Position numbers and translations under genes: made by a program
NCBI GenBank assembly: GCA_026992375.1
Contig: JALXAF010000073.1
Coordinates: forward strand, 1-8,327
Reading direction: 5' to 3'
DNA: 8,327 nucleotides
From: Anaerolineae bacterium
Lineage (GTDB): Bacteria > Chloroflexota > Anaerolineae > J102
Shown: in pieces, positions 1 through 5,548 of the stretch
Position numbering within the stretch: the first letter of the stretch is position 1
How the letters are laid out: every line of letters starts with the position of its first letter
The notes under the pieces: generated by a model
What the model was told of the DNA's origin: nothing
What the model saw: only the letters and a program-made list of their open reading frames with translations
Databases searched by the model: none

Positions 1-2
1 GC

Positions 3-1634
3 ATGCGCACATGGTCGGTGCAGCAGACGCCTTTCGATCTCGCGGTTTACCTGAATCTCTATGGCTTTTTGCTGCTAACGGGCGCATCCCTCCATGTCGA
101 GCGGTTTCGTGTGTTGATTTTGGCGGCAAGCCTGCTCATCACTGTTGGCGTCATCACAGGATGGCTACAACAGCGGCGGCCGGACGTACGCGATGGCGTT
201 CTGTTGTTGATCATGTCGGTAACGGTTCCGCTCGCGGTGGTCTGGTTCGCCACCACCACACCCCGCAGCCTGGGATATTCGCCCAAGCCCGAGGCCCGCT
301 ACCTACTTCCCTTCACGCCGCCCGTTTATCTGCTGGCCTCCTGGGCCTTCTTCGCGTTGGTGGATAGACTGCCGCGGCCGCGCGGGCGCTTAGCCCTGAC
401 CGCCAGCCTCATCGCGCTCATGCTACTGGGACAGGGCATAAGCCTGCGGGCCTATTACGCTGGCCGTTATCTGCGCGACGATTACAAGTCTGTGGCCCTG
501 ACTTTGGCCGCCCATCTTCAGCCAGGCGATATCGTTTTCCTCCACACCGATCATCCCTGGCCTGTGTTTGCGTATCATTGGCCCCGCGATTTTGAGGGCT
601 GGCCCAACGGGCAGGATGCAGACCCGGCCAGCGTCGAGCATTGGCTGGCTCCCCTGTGGGAAACGCACCAGGGCTTTTGGCTGACACTCAACGAGGACGC
701 ACTGCGCGCGGATCATGATCAACTGGTAGAAAAATGGCTGGCGGCGCACACACTGGTCCGGCGCGAATGGCGCTTCGGCTCGAAGCGCGTCATCCTCTTC
801 GCCCGCACTCCGGCGCGTGCCAACCGTTTGCTGGCCCTGGCTCCAGGGTGGACGCCACCGCCTCCGGAGCAGCCTCTTTCCACGCCCTGGCTCCGCGTCA
901 TCGGCTGGGAACAACCTCTGTGGCGGGTGAAGGCCGGCGATCTCGCCCATTTTGCGATCACGATCCAGCGCAACGCCCTGCCTGCCGATGCGACGCTCAC
1001 GGTGATGCTGGGCGATCCAGCGCTGGCCCAGACGTCGGTCATCATTCCCGCTGGAGATGGGCCTGTGCGCCTGCCTGTCACCCTGGTCGTCCCATCGAAC
1101 GTCGCGGGACGTTACGATTACATTGTGCGCATCGATGACGCCCGGGCAATCATGGGCTGGGTGCAGATTTTCGATCGGGAAGAAAAAGCTGCGCCAATCG
1201 ATGTGCAGCCCCAACACCAGGTGGACGCCAGCTTCGGGCGTCCGCCTCTGGCCCGTTTGCTGGGCTATTCCATCGCTGGCGATCTCACCCCGGGCGGCTC
1301 GCTGGCCCTCACTCTTTATTGGCGCGTGGAATCCACCACGCCCCTCTCATGGAAGGTCTTCGTCCATCTCATCGGCCCGGATAGCCGCCCCGCGGCCCAA
1401 GGCGATGATTTTCCCCTGGGAGGCGAGCGTAGCACCACCTCGTGGCAGCCGGGCGAAATCCTCAGAGATGATTACACCGTGCAACTGCCCGCGGATATGC
1501 CGTCGGGCGAGTATCCGCTACGCATTGGTTTCTACGATCCTGTTTCGGGGGATCGCCTTTCGCCCGTGCTCGACGCGCAAGGGGCGCCTCAACCCGATGA
1601 TCAATTGCAACTGGATGTGATCCAGGTGAAGTAA
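3..1634 (+). CDS. Glycosyltransferase-39-like membrane protein, C-terminal part (5' end outside window)
   Basis: Only the C-terminal 543 residues are visible. The frame is open to the window edge, and the ATG at base 3 is probably internal, because family members carry an N-terminal catalytic half with an acidic motif that is absent here. About five membrane segments are seen (roughly residues 12-29, 36-54, 64-84, 101-120, 129-148). A conserved-looking PEARYLLPFTPP stretch (96-107) resembles the (E)PRY(F/L)LP signature of lipid-linked-sugar glycosyltransferases of the ArnT/PMT/GT39 type. A soluble part follows from about residue 150. Its end looks like two beta-sandwich domains (about 291-395 and 412-540), the second carrying the VFVHL and SWQPGE signatures common in Chloroflexota proteins of this kind. 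The likely role is transfer of sugar from a polyprenyl carrier at the outer face of the membrane; substrate unknown. It converges on the ATPase gene with a 30-base gap and no clear terminator. The family is fairly secure; the function is inferred. Confidence 0.75.
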   Translation: MRTWSVQQTPFDLAVYLNLYGFLLLTGASLHVERFRVLILAASLLITVGVITGWLQQRRPDVRDGVLLLIMSVTVPLAVVWFATTTPRSLGYSPKPEARYLLPFTPPVYLLASWAFFALVDRLPRPRGRLALTASLIALMLLGQGISLRAYYAGRYLRDDYKSVALTLAAHLQPGDIVFLHTDHPWPVFAYHWPRDFEGWPNGQDADPASVEHWLAPLWETHQGFWLTLNEDALRADHDQLVEKWLAAHTLVRREWRFGSKRVILFARTPARANRLLALAPGWTPPPPEQPLSTPWLRVIGWEQPLWRVKAGDLAHFAITIQRNALPADATLTVMLGDPALAQTSVIIPAGDGPVRLPVTLVVPSNVAGRYDYIVRIDDARAIMGWVQIFDREEKAAPIDVQPQHQVDASFGRPPLARLLGYSIAGDLTPGGSLALTLYWRVESTTPLSWKVFVHLIGPDSRPAAQGDDFPLGGERSTTSWQPGEILRDDYTVQLPADMPSGEYPLRIGFYDPVSGDRLSPVLDAQGAPQPDDQLQLDVIQVK

Positions 1635-1664
1635 GGCGCACAACCTCGGGTCGCGCGTCCTGGC

Positions 1665-4067
1665 TCATCCCCTGAAACGCAACAGGCGCAGCGCGTTCAG
1701 CACGACGATGATAGTGCTGCCCTCATGCAAAACCACCGCGCCGCTCAACGCCACAACGCCCGTCAGCGAGGCGCCGATGAGCAAGAGGATGACTCCCAGG
1801 GCGATGGCCAGATTCTGCACGATGATGCGTCTGCTGGCGCGGCCGAGGCTGACTGCAAAAGGCAGCTTGCTCAGATCATCGGCCATGAGGGCCACGTCGG
1901 CGGTCTCTAGGGCCACTGCGGTTCCGACAGCGCCCATAGCCACGCCCACCGTGGCCGTGGCCAGCGCCGGCGCGTCGTTGACGCCATCGCCCACCATGGC
2001 GACAGGCCCCTCCTCGGCCTCCAACGCCTGGATGGCTTTCAGCTTGTCTTCGGGCAGCAGTTCGGCCCGCACGTCTGTGAGGCCCGCCTCTCTCGCGACC
2101 TTTTGCGCGGCCCGCTGGTGATCTCCCGTGAGCATGACCAGTCGCCGCACGCCCAGCTTTTGCAACCGCGCCATGATCTCCGCCACGCCGGGACGGGGCG
2201 TGTCGGCCAGGGCCAGCGCACCGATGATCCGTCCATCCGCGACTACCCAGATGGTGGTCTTGCCCTGGGCCTCCAGCTCCACCAGCAATTGCCGCATGGT
2301 CTCATCCCAGGCCGCGGGTGCCATCTCGCGAACCAGCGCGGGCGATCCCACCAGGATGGTGTCGCCATCGATTTCGCTGTGCACGCCTCGCCCGGCGATG
2401 TTCTCCACCTGACCGGCCAGGGGCGGCTCCAGTTGCTTCTCCCGGGCGGCTTCCACCACGGCCCGGGCCAGAGGATGGTTGGATTGCTGCTCCACGGCCG
2501 CGGCCAGCCTCAACGCCTGTTCCGGGCTGGCGCCATTCAGAGGAATGATGTCGATGATCTGGAATTGACCCCTGGTGAGGGTGCCGGTTTTGTCGAAGGC
2601 CATCACCTTGACGGCTCCCAGATTTTCGAGATGCACGCCGCCCTTGATGAGCACGCCCCCACGAGCGGCCTGGGCGATGCCCGCCAGCACCGTCGCAGGC
2701 GCGCCAATGGCCAGCGCACAGGGCGATGAGGCCACCAGCAGCAACATGCCCCGATAGAAACTTTCCCGCCATGTCATCCAGCCCAGCAGCGGCGGCGCGA
2801 CAATGACCAAGAGCACGAAGATGAGCACGGCGGGCACGAACCAGGCGGTGAATTTCTGCGTGAAGCGCTGGGTGGGACTTTGCTGGCTCTGAGCCTCGGC
2901 CACCATCTGCATCACCCGACTCAGGGTGTTGTCTCGGGCGAGTTTGGTGGCCCGGACGTCCAGCGTCGCCTCCTGATTGATGGTCCCGGCAAAGACCTCA
3001 TCGCCCGGCCCTTTGGGAACGGGCGCGCTTTCGCCGGTGATGGGGCTCTGATCCACCGAGCCCGCGCCCTGCTCCACCCGGCCATCCACCGGAATGCGAT
3101 CGCCCGGGCGCACCACCACGATGTCTCCGATCTGCACCGCCGCGACCGGCGTTTCGATGATCTCGTCACCCCGTTTGACGCGCGCGGTTTTGGGCATGAG
3201 CTGACCCAGCGCATTGACCGCGTCCCGCGCCCGATCCAGCGCATAATGCTCGCCCGCGTGCCCCAGGCTGAAGAGGAAGAGCAGAAAAGCGCCCTCGGCC
3301 CATTCTCCCAGGATGGCGGCTCCCGCTGCCGCGGCCAGCATCAGCACATCGGTGTCGAACTTGCCGCGAAACAGCGCCGGAATGGCGTGGGTGGCGATGT
3401 CATACCCACCCGCGATGTAGGACAGAACGTAGAACAGGAGCGCGATTTCGGGAGAAAGGCCAAACCAGCGCTCGCCCGCCCAGCCGATGAGGAAGAATAC
3501 GCCCGCCAGCGCCACCAAAATCAGCGTCCAGCGCTCCTGCATCCAGTGGGGCAGAAAGGCCGGAGCCGATCCATGCTCGTGTTCATGCTCCTCTTCGCTC
3601 ACCGCTGCCTCGCGATGTTCCGGGACGCTGACAGGCTGCACGCCCATGCTGCGGAGGGCGGCTTCGATATCGGCCCGACTCAGCTTTTCGCTGTCGTAGG
3701 CCACATAAGCCACGCCCGCGGCGTAGTTGACGTTGGCGTGCAGCATTCCGGGCAGATCCGCCAGCGCCTTGCTCAACGAGGCTGCCGCGTCTGCGGCGGG
3801 AATGGCGGAGAGGGGGATGGTCTCGTGGCGGTAGCGCTGGCTGATGCGGGCGCCCGCGTCTTGGGCCAGCCGTTCGATCTTGCCCAGCGAAACCAGGTTG
3901 GGATCATAATGCAGGCACAGCATGGCAGCGCCGTTTTCTTGTACGATGTGCGCTTCGGAGACGCCGCGAGTGTGAGAAAGCTCGTCGGTCAGCAACGTCA
4001 CACAGGAGTCGCCTTCGTCGATGTCGGGCAACAACAGGGGGAGGTCGAGTCGTAGTTTTTCGGTCAT
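1665..4067 (-). CDS. P1B-4-type heavy-metal-transporting ATPase
   Basis: An 800-residue P-type ATPase that should use ATP to export a transition metal across the inner membrane. Visible motifs: TGES (344-347, actuator domain), SPC (448-450, membrane metal site), DKTGT (492-496, D492 phosphorylated), HP (531-532, nucleotide-binding domain), TGD (647-649), GDGVNDAP (693-700) and HEGST (781-785) in the last membrane helix. SPC plus HEGxT is the P1B-4 signature, a group including CzcP, CoaT, mycobacterial CtpD/CtpJ and PfeT, which move Co, Ni, Zn or Fe(II). About eight membrane segments are seen (near 182-199, 207-225, 239-256, 258-275, 409-427, 439-464, 747-767, 770-795). The N-terminus is unusual: two ferredoxin-like, HMA-like domains (about 20-77 and 83-147) lack the CxxC metal motif, and an acidic/histidine linker EEEHEHEH (158-165) follows. 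The gene lies 27 bases behind the ICMT-like gene and is probably cotranscribed with it. No strong ribosome binding site precedes the ATG. The metal cannot be assigned from sequence. Confidence 0.93.
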   Translation of the reverse strand: MTEKLRLDLPLLLPDIDEGDSCVTLLTDELSHTRGVSEAHIVQENGAAMLCLHYDPNLVSLGKIERLAQDAGARISQRYRHETIPLSAIPAADAAASLSKALADLPGMLHANVNYAAGVAYVAYDSEKLSRADIEAALRSMGVQPVSVPEHREAAVSEEEHEHEHGSAPAFLPHWMQERWTLILVALAGVFFLIGWAGERWFGLSPEIALLFYVLSYIAGGYDIATHAIPALFRGKFDTDVLMLAAAAGAAILGEWAEGAFLLFLFSLGHAGEHYALDRARDAVNALGQLMPKTARVKRGDEIIETPVAAVQIGDIVVVRPGDRIPVDGRVEQGAGSVDQSPITGESAPVPKGPGDEVFAGTINQEATLDVRATKLARDNTLSRVMQMVAEAQSQQSPTQRFTQKFTAWFVPAVLIFVLLVIVAPPLLGWMTWRESFYRGMLLLVASSPCALAIGAPATVLAGIAQAARGGVLIKGGVHLENLGAVKVMAFDKTGTLTRGQFQIIDIIPLNGASPEQALRLAAAVEQQSNHPLARAVVEAAREKQLEPPLAGQVENIAGRGVHSEIDGDTILVGSPALVREMAPAAWDETMRQLLVELEAQGKTTIWVVADGRIIGALALADTPRPGVAEIMARLQKLGVRRLVMLTGDHQRAAQKVAREAGLTDVRAELLPEDKLKAIQALEAEEGPVAMVGDGVNDAPALATATVGVAMGAVGTAVALETADVALMADDLSKLPFAVSLGRASRRIIVQNLAIALGVILLLIGASLTGVVALSGAVVLHEGSTIIVVLNALRLLRFRG

Positions 4068-4094
4068 GATGGAAGCGAAGGAGTGGTGGGATGG

Positions 4095-4643
4095 TTACAG
4101 GAATCGCGGCGTCTGGGATTTGTAGCGGAGATAGTCTTCGCCGTATTGCTCCTCCAGCCAGGGCTCCTCGGCGATTGGCAGCAGTGCGAAGCTGAAGATG
4201 ATGATCGTGTTGACAACGGCCGCCATCACGGAATTGGCGATGAGGATGAGACCCGCGATCATGATGATGTCACCCAGGTATTGGGGATTGCGGGTGAATC
4301 GATAGGGCCCGCGGGCGACGAAACCATCCCGGACGCCATGGGTGTTCGTCAGACCCAGAGTGCGGACGCTCCAGGCCAGAAGCCCCAGGCCCAGCATCGC
4401 CAGAGGAACGCCGACGCCGAAACGGATTTCGGGCGGGATAATCCACGAATTCCAATCGAGGATGATCAGCGCCACAGCCAGGCCCGCGCCCAGATAGAAC
4501 GTCGCCCAGGAGAGTGCGATCTTCCAGACGACCTTGCCCGGAGGCCAGATGCGGCGTTCGGGTGTGATGATGGACCAGATGATCAGCAGCATGTACGCGT
4601 AACCGACGAGGATTGCGGCGTAAAACAGGAATTGAACAGGCAT
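4095..4643 (-). CDS. ICMT-like membrane methyltransferase family protein (CzcN/NccN-like)
   Basis: A 182-residue integral membrane protein of the isoprenylcysteine carboxyl methyltransferase / phospholipid methyltransferase superfamily. Membrane segments lie near 4-26, 41-62, 74-92 and a hairpin at 122-157. The family's C-terminal cofactor region is intact: RGPYRFTRNPQYLG (111-124), E159/E160, then WLEEQYGEDYLRYK (162-175) and a PRF end (179-181). This region binds S-adenosylmethionine in characterised relatives. The substrate is unknown; bacteria generally lack prenylated CAAX proteins, so the family name should not be read as the reaction. CzcN and NccN of the Cupriavidus czc/ncc metal-resistance clusters belong to this superfamily, and the position here between a metal-sensing repressor and a P1B-4 ATPase supports a role linked to metal tolerance. 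A GAGAGG ribosome binding site (4648-4653, minus strand) lies 4 bases before the ATG. A separate promoter is readable upstream. Family call strong, role inferred. Confidence 0.85.
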   Translation of the reverse strand: MPVQFLFYAAILVGYAYMLLIIWSIITPERRIWPPGKVVWKIALSWATFYLGAGLAVALIILDWNSWIIPPEIRFGVGVPLAMLGLGLLAWSVRTLGLTNTHGVRDGFVARGPYRFTRNPQYLGDIIMIAGLILIANSVMAAVVNTIIIFSFALLPIAEEPWLEEQYGEDYLRYKSQTPRFL

Positions 4644-4647
4644 AGGG

Positions 4648-4653
4648 CCTCTC
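4648..4653 (-). promoter_or_regulatory. Ribosome binding site of the ICMT-like gene
   Basis: The minus strand reads GAGAGG, four bases before the ATG at 4643. The spacing is short, but this is the best Shine-Dalgarno-like site in the metal cassette. It supports the chosen start and independent translation of this gene. Confidence 0.5.
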
Positions 4654-4671
4654 TCTTCGTTGAAATTGATG

Positions 4672-4704
4672 ATTATATGAACATTCGTTTATTGGATTAG
4701 TCAA
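4672..4704 (-). promoter_or_regulatory. Promoter of the ICMT-like / ATPase pair
   Basis: On the minus strand a perfect TATAAT -10 box (4672-4677) is preceded by TTGACT (4699-4704), five of six matches to the -35 consensus. The spacer is 21 bases, longer than the usual 17, and holds the operator-like repeat at 4677-4692. The predicted transcript start, near 4664-4666, leaves a leader of about 20 bases before the ICMT-like ATG. The whole 75-base gap is AT-rich in a GC-rich window. The long spacer means either the -35 box is not used as drawn or the promoter is weak or unusual. Confidence 0.55.
4677..4692. promoter_or_regulatory. Operator-like imperfect inverted repeat in the ICMT/ATPase promoter
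   Basis: The plus strand reads ATGAACATTCGTTTAT, with five of eight symmetric pairs matching. It overlaps the edge of the -10 box and fills part of the spacer. TGAA/TTCA-type half sites are typical of ArsR/SmtB metal repressor boxes. Together with the related sequence before arsR, this suggests the neighbouring repressor binds here and blocks polymerase in the absence of metal. Binding is inferred from position and motif only. Confidence 0.5.
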
Positions 4705-4718
4705 ATAAAAAATGGCTG

Positions 4719-5081
4719 TCATCCGAAACGGATGTGGGCCAGGCCCTGGTCGAAGAGATCGTGGATATGCTCGTCCATCAGGGTGTAGAAGATGCGCCGT
4801 CCTTCCTTGCGTCCGCGCACGATGCGCAGGTTGCGCAGCACGCGCAACTGGTGCGAGATCGCTGGCTGGGTCATGCCCAACGTGCGGGCCAGATCGCCCA
4901 CGCAGAATTCGGCGTGGGCCAGCAGGCCAATGATGCGCACCCGGGTGGGGTCGGCCAGAGCCTTGAACATCTCTGCAACCCGAACGGCGACGTCTTCGGG
5001 CAGCAACAACTCGGCAGTTGCTCGGGCCGCGGCGGAGTCCGGATTTTCATCATTGCAAATGGTAAGTCTGTCTTGTGACAT
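4719..5081 (-). CDS. ArsR/SmtB-family metal-sensing transcriptional repressor
   Basis: A 120-residue winged-helix dimeric repressor that should release its operator on binding metal. FKALADPTRVRIIGLL (39-54) and CVGDLARTLGMTQPAISHQL (60-79, with the recognition helix at its end) are the family hallmarks, followed by the wing RKEGRRIFYTL (91-101). Likely metal ligands: the alpha5-type site D103, H105 and H116 fits the SmtB/CzrA pattern D-x-H-x10-H-x2-E/H, but the last ligand position (119) is Phe and the protein ends at residue 120. H107 is a possible substitute. C60 sits where CadC/SmtB have an alpha3 cysteine, and C9 could be the N-terminal partner, so a second or mixed site is conceivable. 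No upstream in-frame start exists: a stop lies three codons before the ATG. The gene leads the cassette with the P1B-4 ATPase; the mycobacterial NmtR-CtpJ pair is a known parallel. The leader is about 98 bases, with no clear ribosome binding site. Confidence 0.92.
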   Translation of the reverse strand: MSQDRLTICNDENPDSAAARATAELLLPEDVAVRVAEMFKALADPTRVRIIGLLAHAEFCVGDLARTLGMTQPAISHQLRVLRNLRIVRGRKEGRRIFYTLMDEHIHDLFDQGLAHIRFG

Positions 5082-5173
5082 GATCTTGTCTCAGCGAAAG
5101 CGACGTGAAGCGATTCTTTCCAGTGGCGCCGCAGCGGGCGTCTTTGGGAACAGGTGATGCAAGAAAAATATAA

Positions 5174-5185
5174 ATGAATGCTCAT
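5174..5185. promoter_or_regulatory. Operator-like inverted repeat at the arsR promoter
   Basis: ATGAATGCTCAT is an inverted repeat of ATGA and TCAT around four bases. It sits directly downstream of the arsR -10 box, across the expected transcript start. The flanking 5169-5183 resembles 4672-4686 in the second promoter; both share TA-A/T-ATGAA on the plus strand. The placement suits negative autoregulation by the ArsR-type protein. The symmetry is short, so this is a candidate only. Confidence 0.45.
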
Positions 5186-5214
5186 ATTCTAATACATTTT
5201 ACGTTCAATGTCAA
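5186..5214 (-). promoter_or_regulatory. Sigma70-type promoter of arsR
   Basis: The minus strand has an exact TTGACA -35 box (5209-5214), a 17-base spacer and TAGAAT as the -10 box (5186-5191, five of six matches). Box quality and spacing are near ideal. Transcription should start near 5179 and give a leader of about 98 bases before the repressor ATG. The operator-like repeat lies just downstream of the -10. Confidence 0.72.
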
Positions 5215-5395
5215 ATCCTGCTGGGGGACGGCGATCTCGGCTGGCGCATTGCAGGGCAAGGAGCCCTCTGACCTGCAAATTACGTAACGCAGGACGCCAG
5301 ATTCCGGACATGGGTTGGTGGCGCGTTGGGGCGTTTGGCAGTAAAATGTGTGGGCGCAGGCAACTGCTAACGTCCTCCGAATCTTTTTTGAATGA

Positions 5396-5428
5396 CTTCG
5401 CGTCTTCGTTTCCGTCGTGTCTTCGTGG
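5396..5428. repeat. Octamer-periodic CTTCGTGT-type repeat patch
   Basis: Four degenerate units of about eight bases follow one another: CTTCGCGT (5396), CTTCGTTT (5404), a nine-base CCGTCGTGT (5412) and CTTCGTGG (5421). Patches of this kind recur between genes in many Chloroflexota and other environmental genomes, as far as I recall. Translated on the minus strand they give a basic EDT-ETKTR-type peptide, a common source of false genes. Function unknown. Confidence 0.55.
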
Positions 5429-5477
5429 CAAAAGAGGATGATTGGGGCCAATTTCTTCAGCAATTGCCCCGTTTTCC

Positions 5478-5501
5478 CTTTGCGGCTCTGCGCTTTTGCA
5501 C
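5478..5501. repeat. Octamer-periodic CTTTGCGG-type repeat patch
   Basis: Three units with an eight-base period are visible: CTTTGCGG (5478), CTCTGCGC (5486) and TTTTGCAC (5494), followed by GAGAC. The unit differs from the patch 50 bases upstream but has the same period. It is a second intergenic repeat of the dispersed type. Function unknown. Confidence 0.5.
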
Positions 5502-5512
5502 GAGACATTTTC

Positions 5513-5527
5513 TTACCCAGTCGGTAA
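5513..5527. promoter_or_regulatory. Short palindrome upstream of coaBC
   Basis: TTACC, five bases, GGTAA: a perfect 5-5-5 inverted repeat ending 21 bases before the coaBC start. Its position and shape would fit a repressor operator, but it is short and no partner regulator is visible in the window. Confidence 0.25.
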
Positions 5528-5548
5528 AGACTTCACTGATAAACGCCC

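Larger units (their letters stand above)
5082..5548. other. Intergenic region between arsR and coaBC (467 bases)
   Basis: No gene is supported here. 5082-5178 is the untranslated arsR leader; 5169-5214 holds the arsR operator-like site and promoter. 5215-5395 is featureless to my reading. 5396-5428 and 5478-5501 are octamer-periodic repeat patches, and 5513-5527 is a short palindrome ahead of coaBC. Open frames in this stretch translate the repeats into low-complexity basic peptides without family resemblance. No clear promoter or ribosome binding site for coaBC was found. Confidence 0.7.

Noticed and set aside
1635..1664. Possible bidirectional terminator between the convergent glycosyltransferase and ATPase genes
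   Set aside because: Only a weak four-base GCGC pairing and no T run on either strand.
2880..4055. 391-residue open frame on the plus strand opposite the ATPase
   Set aside because: It is antisense to a clear P-type ATPase with all motifs in frame, has Arg/His/Gly-rich composition and no recognisable domain. Long antisense frames are common in GC-rich genes.
4871..5185. 104-residue minus-strand frame overlapping arsR
   Set aside because: Shadow of arsR in another frame; the arsR frame carries the complete helix-turn-helix and metal ligands.
5208..5441. 77-residue plus-strand frame in the same gap
   Set aside because: No ribosome binding site, no family resemblance, and its end is the repeat patch.
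5182..5508. 108-residue minus-strand frame between arsR and coaBC
   Set aside because: Its peptide is a translation of the octamer repeats (KAQSRKGK, EDTTETKTR types), a familiar kind of false gene; it also runs over the arsR promoter.
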